Shown: positions 1 to 10,434 of the stretch, one piece after another | Layout of the letters: every line of letters starts with the position of its first letter | Numbering within the stretch: the stretch's first letter is position 1 | Assembly: GCF_000009765.2 (NCBI RefSeq) | Contig: NC_003155.5 | Location: 6,386,001-6,450,000, forward strand | DNA from: Streptomyces avermitilis MA-4680 = NBRC 14893 | GTDB taxonomy: Bacteria > Actinomycetota > Actinomycetes > Streptomycetales > Streptomycetaceae | DNA length: 64,000 nucleotides | Direction of reading: 5' to 3' | The notes under the pieces: generated by a model | Told to the model about the DNA's origin: nothing | Databases searched by the model: none | Seen by the model: only the letters and a program-made list of their open reading frames with translations | Program-made: the position numbers and the translations under genes

Positions 1-769
1 GGCGGTAGCGGGTCGGCTCCGGCAGCGCGTGGAAGTAGTCGATGTACTCCGGGGAGGTCATCTCCAGCGTGAGCTTGGTGTATTCGAGGGGGAAGAAGCG
101 CGGGGAGCGCGTCACCCAGTTCAGCCGGTATCCGTGGACGTCGATCTCGCTGAGCAGGTCGTAGTAGATCTCGGCGGCGGACTGGCCGCTGCCGACCAGG
201 GTGATCGACTCCTTGGCCTGGAGCTCCTGCTTGTGCTGCATGTAGCGGGAGTTGTGGATGTGGTCCCCGCCCAGGCCCTGGACGGCCTCCGGGAGGTACG
301 CGGGCGTGCCCGTGCCGAGGACCAGGTGGCGGGCGCGGTAGAGGTCACCGGCCTCCGTGCGGACCACGTACACGTCGTCCTCGTACGTCACCTCGGTGAC
401 CGTCGTGCCGAAGCGGATGCTGGAGAGCTTCGAGGCGGCCCAGCGGCAGTAGTCGTCGTACTCGACCCGGAGCGGATAGAAGTTCTCCCGGATGTAGAAC
501 GAGTACAGCCGGCCCGATTCCTTCAGGTAGTTCAGGAAGGAGTACGGGGAGGTCGGGTCGGCGAGGGTCACCAGGTCCGACATGAAGGGCGTCTGGAGGT
601 GCGCGCCCTCCAGGAACATCCCCGAGTGCCATTCGAAGTCCGGCTTGGACTCCAGGAAGACGCCCTCCAGTTCGGCGATCGGCTCGGTGAGGCAGGCGAG
701 GCCGAGGTTGAAGGGGCCGAGACCGATCCCTACGAAGTCGTACGTCTTGCCTGCGGACGTCTTTTCCAT
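1..769 (-). CDS. desB: L-lysine N6-monooxygenase (DesB), 3' part beyond window
   Basis: FAD- and NADPH-dependent N-hydroxylase of the SidA/IucD/PvdA family. In desferrioxamine synthesis it hydroxylates cadaverine supplied by DesA. The N-terminus (MEKTSAGKTYDFVGIGLGP) contains the GxGxxN-type FAD motif GIGLGPFNLGLA at about residues 14-25. Further on, LVGSGQSAAEIY (about residue 190) is the NADPH-binding glycine motif. The ATG at 769 lies 4 bp beyond the desA stop, so the two genes are probably translationally coupled. About 256 codons are present and the gene runs off the left edge. Synthetase genes desC and desD would be expected next, but that is inferred from known des clusters and not seen. 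Confidence 0.93.
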   Translation of the reverse strand, partial: MEKTSAGKTYDFVGIGLGPFNLGLACLTEPIAELEGVFLESKPDFEWHSGMFLEGAHLQTPFMSDLVTLADPTSPYSFLNYLKESGRLYSFYIRENFYPLRVEYDDYCRWAASKLSSIRFGTTVTEVTYEDDVYVVRTEAGDLYRARHLVLGTGTPAYLPEAVQGLGGDHIHNSRYMQHKQELQAKESITLVGSGQSAAEIYYDLLSEIDVHGYRLNWVTRSPRFFPLEYTKLTLEMTSPEYIDYFHALPEPTRYR

Positions 770-773
770 GGCT

Positions 774-2216
774 TCAGGAAGCGCGGTCAAGGGATTCTCC
801 CAGGTACTGCTCGGCGTGGCCGGCGATCAGATCGAGCACGGCGGTGATGTCGTCCGCCGTGGTCTCGGGGTTGAGCAGGGTGAACTTCAGGTAGTGGCGG
901 CCGCCGACCTTGGTGCCCGCGACGACGGCGTCGCCGGAGGCGAAGATGGCCTTGCGGGCGTACAGGTTGGCGCGATCGATCTCGGCCGGGTCGGTGACGG
1001 CCGCCGGGATGTAGCGGAAGACGAGGGTGGACAGGGACGGCTCCACGACCACGTCGAAGCGCGGGTCGGCGGCGAGCAGTTTCCAGCCCTCGGCCGCCAG
1101 GTCGCAGACCTCGTCGAAGAGTTGGCCGATGCCGTCGGCGCCCATCACGCGCAGCGTCATCCACAGCTTGAGCGCGTCGAAGCGACGAGTGGTCTGGAGG
1201 GACTTGTCGACCTGGTTGGGGATGCGCTCCTCGACCATGCGGCGCGGGTTGAGGTACTCCGCGTGGTAGGTGGCGTGGCGCAGGGTGGAGGCGTCCCGGA
1301 CCAGCACGGCGGACGAACTCACCGGCTGGAAGAAGGACTTGTGGTAGTCGACGGTGACCGAGTCGGCGCGCTCGATGCCGTCGATCCGGTCCCGGTGCTT
1401 CAGGGAGGTGAGCAGCCCGCAGCCGTAGGCCGCGTCGACGTGCATCCAGGCGCCGAACTGGGCGCACAGCTCGGCTATCTCGGGCAGCGGGTCGATGGAG
1501 CCGAAGTCGGTGGTGCCGGCGGTGGCGACGACGGCCATGGGGAGCAGGCCGTCGCGCTTGCAGCGATCCAGCTCGTGGGCGAGCGCGACCGTCTGCATGC
1601 GCTTGTCGTGGTCGACGGGGATCGAGACGACCGAGTCCGCGCTCAGGCCCAGCAGTTTCGCCGACTTCTTCACGCTGAAGTGGCTGACCTCGGAGGCGAA
1701 GACACGCAGTCTGGCGAGGTCGTCGGACTTGGCCTCCTCGCGGGCGAGGAGCAGCGCCTGGAGGTTGGACTGGCTGCCGCCGCTGGTGAACACGCCGTCC
1801 GCGGCGGGGCCGAGGCCGATGCGCTCGTTGGTCCAGTCGATGAGCTTGCGCTCGATCAGGGTGCCGCCCGCCGACTGGTCCCAGGTGTCGAGGGAGGAGT
1901 TGACGGCGGAGAGGATCGCCTCGCCGACGACCGCGGGGATGACCACCGGGCAGTTGAGGTGCGCGAGGTAGCGCGGGTGGTGGAAGTAGACGGCGTCGCG
2001 GAGGTAGACCTCTTCCAGCTCGTCGAGGACCGCGGTGGTGTCGTGCAGCGGGCGGTCGAGGTCGATCCGCTCGATCCGGGGGGCGAGGGCGTCGACCGTG
2101 ATGCCGGTGAACGGGCTTGCTGTGGTGGCGAGTTTGGCCGCCACCCGCTCTATTCCTTCGGTCACGGAACGGCGGTACCGATCCGCGGTCGTGTCATTGA
2201 GCAGGTGCGAGCGCAT
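774..2216 (-). CDS. desA: PLP-dependent L-lysine decarboxylase (DesA)
   Basis: Group II pyridoxal-phosphate decarboxylase that converts lysine to cadaverine, the first step of desferrioxamine synthesis. Family features are readable: the FTSGGSQSN cofactor-phosphate region, the HVDAAYG aspartate that contacts the PLP pyridine (about D261), and VDYHKSFFQ with the Schiff-base lysine at about K293. The ATG at 2216 gives 480 residues, typical of the family. An upstream in-frame extension to 2294 would run almost into the iron box and looks like 5' leader. desB follows after 4 bp. The iron box at 2296-2314 just upstream predicts derepression under iron limitation. Confidence 0.95.
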   Translation of the reverse strand: MRSHLLNDTTADRYRRSVTEGIERVAAKLATTASPFTGITVDALAPRIERIDLDRPLHDTTAVLDELEEVYLRDAVYFHHPRYLAHLNCPVVIPAVVGEAILSAVNSSLDTWDQSAGGTLIERKLIDWTNERIGLGPAADGVFTSGGSQSNLQALLLAREEAKSDDLARLRVFASEVSHFSVKKSAKLLGLSADSVVSIPVDHDKRMQTVALAHELDRCKRDGLLPMAVVATAGTTDFGSIDPLPEIAELCAQFGAWMHVDAAYGCGLLTSLKHRDRIDGIERADSVTVDYHKSFFQPVSSSAVLVRDASTLRHATYHAEYLNPRRMVEERIPNQVDKSLQTTRRFDALKLWMTLRVMGADGIGQLFDEVCDLAAEGWKLLAADPRFDVVVEPSLSTLVFRYIPAAVTDPAEIDRANLYARKAIFASGDAVVAGTKVGGRHYLKFTLLNPETTADDITAVLDLIAGHAEQYLGESLDRAS

Positions 2217-2295
2217 GTGGGGGTCCTCCGAGGGGACAGTCCGTGCGGAACAGAGGAGAGGGGCAGGGGAGAGGGCGCAGCGCCCCGACATCAAC

Positions 2296-2314
2296 TTAGG
2301 CTAGCCTAACCTAA
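2296..2314. promoter_or_regulatory. Iron box (IdeR/DmdR operator) upstream of desA
   Basis: The 19-bp sequence TTAGGCTAGCCTAACCTAA is close to the actinobacterial iron-box consensus, which has arms TTAGG and CCTAA around a TAACCTAA-type core. It sits 80 bp upstream of the desA ATG and downstream of desF. Fe2+-loaded DmdR1/IdeR would be expected to repress desA and desB from here. Confidence 0.9.
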
Positions 2315-2353
2315 GTTATTGCGTGCTAAACCTGCCCCTCGCCGTGACCGCCG

Positions 2354-3226
2354 TCACTCCTGTTCGCGCAACTGCTCCTCGCTCAGGCCCTGTCGCCAGT
2401 AGCCGACGAACGTCACCTGCCGTCGGTCGATCCCGCGCTCGCGTACGAGATGGCGGCGCAGCTCCTTCACGCAGCCGGACTCGCCCGCGATCCAGGCGTA
2501 CGGGCGCTCGGCGGGCGGGAACGCGGCGGCTCGGACGGCGTCGAGGGCCATGGGGGAGCCCTCGCCCCGCGTCTCGCGCTCGCTGTGTACGAGCCAGGTG
2601 ATCTCGGCGTCCGCCTCGGTCGTCAGGTCCTGGATGTCTCCGGCGTCGTGGACCTCCAGCCAGACCTTGGCGCGGGTGCCCGCCGGCAGCCACTCCAGGA
2701 TGGCCGAGGCGGCGGGGACGGCCGTCTCGTCGGCCCAGACGACCACCAGGTCGGTGCCCTCGGGCGGGCGGAAGCGGATCGCCCGGTTGTCCGCGACCGC
2801 GGGGCCGAGCAGCAGGACCCGGTCGCCGGCGGTGGCGCGTGAGGCCCACCGGGAGGCGGGGCCTGCCGGGGCGGCCGCGCCGGGCTCCACGCCGTGCAGC
2901 ACGAAGTCGATGTCGATCTCGACGGTGTTGCCATGGGCGTCCTGGCGCAGGGCCCGGAGGGTGTACGAGCGCATCACCGCCCGTACGTCGTCGGGCAGTT
3001 CGCGCCAGCCCTGCCACCAGTTGTCGCCCAGCTCGATCGGGACGGCCGGCTCGGTCTGCCCCGGGTGCGGCAGGAACAGCGACAGGCTCTGGTCGCGGCC
3101 GTCGGAGGCGAACGCGTGCAGGTCGGCGCCGGTGAAGGTGACGCGGAGCAGAGACGGGCCGAGCCGCCTCGTCCGTACGACCTGGAGGGAGAAGAAACGG
3201 AACGGGGCGGCCACAGCCGTCGTCAT
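2354..3226 (-). CDS. desF: Siderophore-interacting FAD-binding protein (ferric-siderophore reductase type)
   Basis: ViuB/SIP-family flavoprotein of 290 residues that probably reduces imported ferric siderophore and releases Fe2+ in the cytoplasm. Seen: the FAD-binding RSYTLR motif at about residues 86-91, a nucleotide-binding middle section (VVVWADETAVPAASAILEWL), an AWIAGESG segment and the C-terminal FVGYWRQG typical of the family. The ATG is preceded by AGGAG at 5-nt spacing. It lies between desE and desA on the same strand, in the order known for S. coelicolor desEFAB. The reductase role is inferred from the family. Confidence 0.92.
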   Translation of the reverse strand: MTTAVAAPFRFFSLQVVRTRRLGPSLLRVTFTGADLHAFASDGRDQSLSLFLPHPGQTEPAVPIELGDNWWQGWRELPDDVRAVMRSYTLRALRQDAHGNTVEIDIDFVLHGVEPGAAAPAGPASRWASRATAGDRVLLLGPAVADNRAIRFRPPEGTDLVVVWADETAVPAASAILEWLPAGTRAKVWLEVHDAGDIQDLTTEADAEITWLVHSERETRGEGSPMALDAVRAAAFPPAERPYAWIAGESGCVKELRRHLVRERGIDRRQVTFVGYWRQGLSEEQLREQE

Positions 3227-3301
3227 GAGTGCTCCTGAGTCATCGTCAGGGGGCGGTGATCCGGCCGGTGGGGCCCGGCCGGAGCGTCACCGGCGGGGGT
3301 G

Positions 3302-4351
3302 TCAGCTGACCTTCTTCGCCTTCTCGATGGCCTCGGCGAGGTCCTCGAGCAGCGGGGCGCACTTGTCGTACGACAGGATCGGCTCGGGGTTGCGGGCGGT
3401 GACCTGGCCGGCCTTGACGGCGGGCAGCTTCTTCCAGGTCGCCTTGGTGATGTCGGCGGGCTGGATGGTCGAGGAGCGGTTGTCCATGATGATGACGTCG
3501 GCCTTGTACTTGTCGACGTTCTCCCAGCTCAGGTTCTCGAACCAGCCGCCGCTCGCCTTCAGCGCGGAGGCGGAGGGCTCGACGAAGTTCACGCCGAGGG
3601 CCTTGAAGTACTCCAGGTCGATGGAGAGGTTCGAGGTCGAGACGTAGAAGATGTCCTGGCTCGCGGAACCGGCCAGCACCTTGATGTCCGGGTTGGCCTT
3701 GGTGGCCGCGCGCAGTCGGGCGGCGGCGTCCTCGAAACGCTTCTTGGCCTTGGTGATCGTGGCGGAGGAGGTGTCGGCGCCGAGCGACTTCGCCAGCGCC
3801 AGCATGCGCTGGAGGGGCTCGGTCAACTGGCGGTCGTAGACGGAGATCCCGACGCTCGGGGCGCCGACGGCGAGGACCTTCTTCTTGGACTCCGCGGGCA
3901 CGTACCAGAGCGAGCCGGCGTCGTCGAACATCGTGGTGATCAGCAGGTCGGGCGCGAGGGCCGCGTACTTCTCGATGTTGAACTGGCCGTACTCGTTGCC
4001 GAGGATCGTCACCTTGCTGATGTCGAGGTCGCCGGCCTGGACGTCGGCCTTGCCGTCCTTGGTCTTCGTCGGGCCGAAGACGCCCTTGACGTCGACGCCG
4101 TAGTCGTACAGCGCGGCGGCGACACCGGTGAAGGCGACGATGCTCGACGGGGTCTTGTCCGCCTTGGCGGTCTGGCCGCGGTCGTCCTTGAAGGACCAGG
4201 GGCCGGACTTGGCAGCCGCCGTCCCGCTGTCCGAGCCACTGTCTTTCGCCTTGTCGTCCCCGCAGGCGGCGAGCGCGGCACCGAGGCCGAAGGCGCCGCC
4301 TGCCGCGAGGATGCCGCGACGGGTGAGATGGGTGGCACGGGCGTTGGACAT
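3302..4351 (-). CDS. desE: Ferric-siderophore ABC transporter substrate-binding lipoprotein
   Basis: FepB/FhuD-type periplasmic-binding protein (349 residues) attached to the outside of the membrane, which captures ferrioxamine-type siderophores. The N-terminus has a twin-arginine motif (LTRRGILAAGG) and then the lipobox LAAC with the lipidated cysteine at about residue 30, so it is probably a Tat lipoprotein. The mature part carries the Peripla_BP_2 pattern, including SSIVAFTG and PDLLITTMFDD. No permease or ATPase genes are adjacent. An iron box lies 52 bp upstream of the start codon. Confidence 0.93.
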   Translation of the reverse strand: MSNARATHLTRRGILAAGGAFGLGAALAACGDDKAKDSGSDSGTAAAKSGPWSFKDDRGQTAKADKTPSSIVAFTGVAAALYDYGVDVKGVFGPTKTKDGKADVQAGDLDISKVTILGNEYGQFNIEKYAALAPDLLITTMFDDAGSLWYVPAESKKKVLAVGAPSVGISVYDRQLTEPLQRMLALAKSLGADTSSATITKAKKRFEDAAARLRAATKANPDIKVLAGSASQDIFYVSTSNLSIDLEYFKALGVNFVEPSASALKASGGWFENLSWENVDKYKADVIIMDNRSSTIQPADITKATWKKLPAVKAGQVTARNPEPILSYDKCAPLLEDLAEAIEKAKKVS

Positions 4352-4402
4352 GAGTGTGACTGCTTTCGAACGGGGCGGAGCGTCCGCCGGACAAGTTCGA
4401 AG

Positions 4403-4421
4403 GTAGGTTAGCCTAACCTCA
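4403..4421. promoter_or_regulatory. Iron box (IdeR/DmdR operator) upstream of desE
   Basis: The sequence GTAGGTTAGCCTAACCTCA contains AGGTTAG and CTAACCT as perfect inverted arms around a central C at 4412. It fits the iron-box consensus and lies 52 bp upstream of the desE ATG, so desE, and desF by readthrough, should be iron-repressed together with desAB. Confidence 0.9.
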
Positions 4422-4484
4422 CTGTTTGTCCAGAGGGCGGGCGCCCCGCGGCCGCACCTGTGAGCAGCCCGTGCGCGACGGGAC

Positions 4485-5645
4485 TCAGCCCACGAGCCCC
4501 AACTCCCTTGCGATCAGCATCCGCTGCACCTCGCTGGTGCCCTCGCCGATCTCCAGGATCTTGGAGTCGCGCCACATCCGGGCCACCGGGTACTCGTTCA
4601 TGAAGCCGTAGCCGCCGTGGATCTGGGTGGCCTCGCGGGCGTTGTCGACGGCGACCGTGGACGAGTAGAGCTTGGCGATCGCCGCCTCCTTCTTGAAGGG
4701 CTCGCCGGCGACCAGGCGGGACGCGGCGTCACGCCAGCCGACGCGGGCCATGTGCGCCTTCATCTCCATATCGGCGATCTTGAACTGGATGGCCTGGTAC
4801 GCCCCGATGTTCCGCCCGAACGCGTGCCGTTCCCCGGCGTACTTCACCGACTCGTCCACGCAGCCCTGGGCGAGCCCGGTGGCCAGGGCCGAGATGGCGA
4901 TCCGTCCCTCGTCGAGGATCCGCAGGAACTGCGCGTACCCGCGGCCCTGTTCGCCCAGCAGGTTCGCGGCCGGGACGCGGACGTCGGCGAAGGACAGCTC
5001 GCGGGTGTCCGAGGCGTTCCAGCCGACCTTCGAGTACGGGGCGGCGACCGTGAAGCCGGGCGTGCCGGACGGGACGATGATCGAGGAGATCAGCGGTTTC
5101 CCGTCGGGCTTCCGGCCGGTGACCGCCGTGACCGTCACCAACCCCGTGATGTCGGTGCCCGAGTTGGTGATGAAGCACTTGGTGCCGTTGATCACCCATT
5201 CGTTCGTCGACTCGTCCAGGCGGGCCGTCGTGCGCGTCGCGCCCGCGTCCGAGCCGCCGTCCGGCTCGGTGAGACCGAAGGCGCCGAGGATCTCGCCGGA
5301 ACACAGCCGGGGGAGCCACTCCGCCTTCTGCGCGTCCGTCCCGAAGAGGTGGATCGGCATCGCGCCCAGTGAGACCCCGGCCTCCAGGGTGATGGCGACG
5401 GAGGAGTCGACGCGGGCGAGTTCTTCGAGGGCGATGCCGAGCGCCAGATAGTCGCCGCCCATGCCGCCGTACTCCTCCGGGAACGGCAGCCCGAACAGGC
5501 CCATGCGGCCCATCTCGCGGACGATCTCGTACGGGAACTCGTGCCGCTCGTAGAAGTCGCCGATCTTGGGGGCGACGACGTCGTGCGCGAACTCCTCGAC
5601 CGTGCGGCGGAGTTCTTCCAGCTCGGGGGTGAGACGGTGGTCCAT
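4485..5645 (-). CDS. acdH: Acyl-CoA dehydrogenase (isovaleryl/branched-chain type)
   Basis: FAD enzyme of 386 residues that introduces the alpha,beta double bond into acyl-CoA, here most likely isovaleryl-CoA. Acyl-CoA dehydrogenase signatures are clear: FGLTEPDGGSDAG, QIHGGYGFMNEYP and ILEIGEGTSEVQR near the C-terminus. Two starts are possible. ATG 5654 overlaps the lyase stop codon as ATGA but would sit 2 nt from GGAG. ATG 5645 has AAGGAG 11 nt upstream and is preferred. It is the last gene of an operon with HMG-CoA lyase and a biotin carboxylase pair, which points to leucine catabolism. A similar des-acdH arrangement is known in Streptomyces. Confidence 0.92.
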   Translation of the reverse strand: MDHRLTPELEELRRTVEEFAHDVVAPKIGDFYERHEFPYEIVREMGRMGLFGLPFPEEYGGMGGDYLALGIALEELARVDSSVAITLEAGVSLGAMPIHLFGTDAQKAEWLPRLCSGEILGAFGLTEPDGGSDAGATRTTARLDESTNEWVINGTKCFITNSGTDITGLVTVTAVTGRKPDGKPLISSIIVPSGTPGFTVAAPYSKVGWNASDTRELSFADVRVPAANLLGEQGRGYAQFLRILDEGRIAISALATGLAQGCVDESVKYAGERHAFGRNIGAYQAIQFKIADMEMKAHMARVGWRDAASRLVAGEPFKKEAAIAKLYSSTVAVDNAREATQIHGGYGFMNEYPVARMWRDSKILEIGEGTSEVQRMLIARELGLVG

Positions 5646-5650
5646 GGCGG

Positions 5651-6598
5651 TCATTGCTCCTTGTGGGAGAGGGCGCGGACGGTGCGGGAGGGGCTGGGCC
5701 GGCCCAGTCGCTCGGCCATCCACACGCTCGTGGCGGTGAGACGGGCGAGGTCGACTCCGGTGTCGATACCGAGGCCCTGAAGCATCCACACGAGGTCTTC
5801 GGTGGCGAGGTTTCCGGTCGCGGACCTGGCGTACGGGCAGCCGCCGAGGCCGCCCGCGGAGGCGTCGACGGTCGTGACGCCGTGCTGGAGCGCGGCGAGG
5901 GTGTTGGCGAGCGCCTGGCCGTAGGTGTCGTGGAAGTGCACGCCGATCGCACGGGTCGGCACGCCCTCCTCGGTCAGTTCGGCGAGGAGGTCCTGGACAT
6001 GGCCGGGGGTGGCGACCCCGATCGTGTCGCCGAGGCTCAGCTCGTCGCAGCCCATGTCCAGGAGGGACTTGCAGACCCGCACGACCTGGTGGATCGGGAC
6101 CGCGCCCTCCCAGGGGTCGCCGAAGCACATGGAGAGGTAACCGCGCACCCGCACGTCCGCGGCCTTCGCACGGGTGACCACCGGCTCGAACATGGCCAGC
6201 GCCTCGTCCACCGTGCGGTTGAGGTTGGCCTTCGCGAAGGACTCGGTGGCGCTGGCGAAGACGGCGACCTGACGGGCGCCCAGGACCAGTGCGCGGTCCA
6301 GCCCGCGTTCGTTCGGCACCAGGACCGGGAGCGCCACGGGGAGGTCGCTCACGAGCGGGAACAGCTGCTCCGCGTCGGCGAGTTGGGGCACCCACTTCGG
6401 GTGGACGAAGCTGGTGGCCTCGATGGTGGTCAGCCCCGCGTCGGCGAGGCGGCGGATGAACTCCGCCTTGACCTCCGTCGGGACCGTCCCCTTCTCGTTC
6501 TGGAGGCCGTCGCGCGCGCCGACCTCGTGGATGCGGACGCGGGCGGGGAGGTCCTGGGCCGGTACGACCATGGGGAGGCCCGACTCGGGGGTGCTCAT
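5651..6598 (-). CDS. Hydroxymethylglutaryl-CoA lyase
   Basis: DRE-TIM metallolyase of 315 residues that cleaves HMG-CoA to acetoacetate and acetyl-CoA, the last step of leucine breakdown. The N-terminal VGARDGLQNEK motif carries catalytic Arg and Asp and the metal ligands. VHFHDTYGQAL carries the His ligands. GGLGGCPYARSATGN holds the active-site cysteine loop. The ATG overlaps the stop of the upstream carboxylase gene by 4 bp (ATGA), so translation is coupled. All neighbours on this strand belong to the same pathway. Confidence 0.94.
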   Translation of the reverse strand: MSTPESGLPMVVPAQDLPARVRIHEVGARDGLQNEKGTVPTEVKAEFIRRLADAGLTTIEATSFVHPKWVPQLADAEQLFPLVSDLPVALPVLVPNERGLDRALVLGARQVAVFASATESFAKANLNRTVDEALAMFEPVVTRAKAADVRVRGYLSMCFGDPWEGAVPIHQVVRVCKSLLDMGCDELSLGDTIGVATPGHVQDLLAELTEEGVPTRAIGVHFHDTYGQALANTLAALQHGVTTVDASAGGLGGCPYARSATGNLATEDLVWMLQGLGIDTGVDLARLTATSVWMAERLGRPSPSRTVRALSHKEQ

Positions 6599-8697
6599 GC
6601 CGTCTCCTCCTCTGCGGGGGTGATGACCGCCAGCACCTGATCCATGGCGACGGTCGTGCCCGGTGTGACGTCCAGCTCGCTGACGGTGCCGGCGTGCGGG
6701 GCGGAGATGACGTGCTCCATCTTCATCGCCTCGACCACCAGCAGGCTCTGCCCGGCGGCCACTTCGTCCCCGACGGCGACCTTCACGACGGTCACCGTGC
6801 CGGGCATGGGGGCGGTGAGGGAGTCGACGCCGGAGTGGGCGGCGCCGGTGAGGGACGCCGCGACCGGGTCGTGGTCGCGCAGGTGCCAGGAGTCGCCGTC
6901 GCGGCCCAGCCAGGTGCCGTCCGGCAGGGCGGCGAAGGTGTGGGTGACGCCGTCGAGCCGGAAGGCGAACCGGGACGCGGCGCCCCCGCGGGCGGCCACC
7001 GCTACGGGGAGCGTGCCCCGCAGGGGCGGCAGTCCGTCGTCGAGTAGCAGCTCGACGCCGCCGTCCGCCGTGGCGCGCACGCGGACGGTCACGGGATCCT
7101 GCCCCGCCGGCCGCATGTGGTGAGCCGTCCAGGCACGCTCGCCGCCCAGACGCCAGCCGTCGGGCACGGAGAACGGATCGACCCAGGCGGAGGCCCCGGA
7201 CGAGCCGGAGGCCCCTGAGGTCCCGGGGGACCCGGATGTCCCGAAGGACCCGGAGGAATCCGAGGTCCCTGAAGCCTGGGGGCCGAGGGCGGCGTGGCGC
7301 AGCAGCGCCGCCGCCGCGTACACCTCCGGCGGGACCGCCTGCGCGACGAGCCCGTCCACCTCCCGCTCCACCAGGCCCGTGTCCAAGTCCCCCGCCACGA
7401 CCGCCGGGTGGGCCAGCAGCCGCCGCAGGAACCCGGCGTTGGTCTGCACGCCGAGTGTGACCGTCTCCGCGAGCGCCGCCCGGAGCCTGCGCAGCGCGGT
7501 CGGGCGGTCGGGGCCGTACGCGATGACCTTGGAGAGCATCGGGTCGTACAGGCTGCCGACCTCGGTGCCCTCGGAGAGGCCCGAGTCGGTGCGCACCACG
7601 TCGCTCTGTGGCTCGTGCAGCGCGAGCACCGTCCCCCCGGAGGGAAGGAAGCCGCGCGCGGGGTCCTCGGCGCAGATGCGGGCCTCGACCGCGTGCCCGG
7701 TGAGTTCGATGTCCCGCTGCCCGTACGGAAGGCGCTCGCCCGCGGCCACCCGGAGCTGCCACTCCACCAGGTCGAGGCCGGTGACCAGCTCGGTGACCGG
7801 GTGCTCGACCTGAAGGCGGGTGTTCATCTCCATGAAGTAGTACGAGGAGGGGTCCCCGCCGGGGACGATGAACTCGACGGTGCCCGCGCCCTCGTAGCCG
7901 CAGGAGCGGGCCGCCTGGACCGCCGCCTCGCCCATCGCGGCGCGGGTCGCCTCGTCGAGGAGCACGCTGGGCGCCTCCTCGATGACCTTCTGGTGGCGGC
8001 GCTGGAGCGAGCACTCGCGCTCGCCCAGGTGCACCACGTTGCCGTGGCCGTCCGCCAGGACCTGGATCTCGATGTGCCGGGGGCGGTCCACCCAACGCTC
8101 CACGAGGAGCGTGTCGTCGCCGAAGGAGGCGCGGGCCTCGCGGCGGGCGGCGGCGATCTCGTCGGCGAGCAGCCTCTCGTCGCGCACCAGCCGCATGCCC
8201 TTGCCGCCGCCGCCCGCGCTGGGCTTCAGGAGTACGGGCATGCCGATCTCCCGTGCCGCGTCGACCAGCTGGGCGTCCGTCAGGCCGCTGCCCGAGGAGC
8301 CGGGGACCACCGGGACGCCGACCGCCTGCACCGTCTCCTTGGCGCGGATCTTGTCGCCCATCAAGGAGATCGCGTCCGCGGGCGGCCCGATGAACACGAG
8401 CCCCGCGTCGGCGCACGCACGCGCGAAGCCGGCGTTCTCCGCGAGGAAGCCGTACCCCGGGTGCACCGCCTGCGCGCCGGTCCGGGCGGCCGCCTCCAGC
8501 AGCCGCTCCACGGACAGATAGCTCTCGGCGGCCGGCGGCGGACCGATCCGTACGGCCGTGTCGGCCTCGCGGACGTGCCGTGCGTCCGCGTCGGCGTCGG
8601 AGAAGACGGCCACCGAGCGCACGCCCAGCGCGCGCAGGGTACGGATGACGCGGACGGCGATCTCACCCCGGTTGGCCACAAGAACGGTGTCGAACAT
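6595..8697 (-). CDS. Acyl-CoA carboxylase alpha subunit (biotin carboxylase + BCCP), methylcrotonyl-CoA type
   Basis: A 700-residue biotin-dependent subunit. It has an N-terminal biotin carboxylase with an ATP-grasp domain (SAGGGGKGMRL, MEMNTRLQVEHPVTE) and a C-terminal carrier domain with the biotin-attachment motif EAMKMEH (about K659). Together with the beta subunit encoded just upstream it would carboxylate 3-methylcrotonyl-CoA, an assignment inferred from the HMG-CoA lyase and dehydrogenase in the operon. A Gly/Ser/Thr-rich linker of about 30 residues (coding bases roughly 7185-7275) separates catalytic and carrier regions. ATG 8697 is chosen because MFDTVLVANRGEIAVR is the canonical start of the fold. 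It lies 8 bp from the preceding stop. Confidence 0.93.
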   Translation of the reverse strand: MFDTVLVANRGEIAVRVIRTLRALGVRSVAVFSDADADARHVREADTAVRIGPPPAAESYLSVERLLEAAARTGAQAVHPGYGFLAENAGFARACADAGLVFIGPPADAISLMGDKIRAKETVQAVGVPVVPGSSGSGLTDAQLVDAAREIGMPVLLKPSAGGGGKGMRLVRDERLLADEIAAARREARASFGDDTLLVERWVDRPRHIEIQVLADGHGNVVHLGERECSLQRRHQKVIEEAPSVLLDEATRAAMGEAAVQAARSCGYEGAGTVEFIVPGGDPSSYYFMEMNTRLQVEHPVTELVTGLDLVEWQLRVAAGERLPYGQRDIELTGHAVEARICAEDPARGFLPSGGTVLALHEPQSDVVRTDSGLSEGTEVGSLYDPMLSKVIAYGPDRPTALRRLRAALAETVTLGVQTNAGFLRRLLAHPAVVAGDLDTGLVEREVDGLVAQAVPPEVYAAAALLRHAALGPQASGTSDSSGSFGTSGSPGTSGASGSSGASAWVDPFSVPDGWRLGGERAWTAHHMRPAGQDPVTVRVRATADGGVELLLDDGLPPLRGTLPVAVAARGGAASRFAFRLDGVTHTFAALPDGTWLGRDGDSWHLRDHDPVAASLTGAAHSGVDSLTAPMPGTVTVVKVAVGDEVAAGQSLLVVEAMKMEHVISAPHAGTVSELDVTPGTTVAMDQVLAVITPAEEETA

Positions 8698-8705
8698 TCC
8701 CACCC

Positions 8706-10337
<1,632 letters not shown>

Positions 10338-10367
10338 CCTGCGGTCCCCTCACCCAGTGGTCCACCA

Positions 10368-10413
10368 GTTAATGAGCGTTAACGCATTTCCTTCAGGTTA
10401 ACGACCGCTAACC
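10368..10413. promoter_or_regulatory. Two imperfect palindromes, probable TetR operators
   Basis: The divergent promoter region between the carboxylase operon and the tetR gene holds GTTAATGAGCGTTAAC (10368-10383) and GGTTAACGACCGCTAACC (10396-10413). Both show the half-site GTTA-n-CG or its relative in inverted orientation, with centres about 29 bp apart. Their position suggests that the adjacent TetR protein binds here and controls both directions. Binding is inferred, while the palindromes are seen. Confidence 0.65.
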
Positions 10414-10434
10414 TCCCTGTCTAGAATTGCTTCC

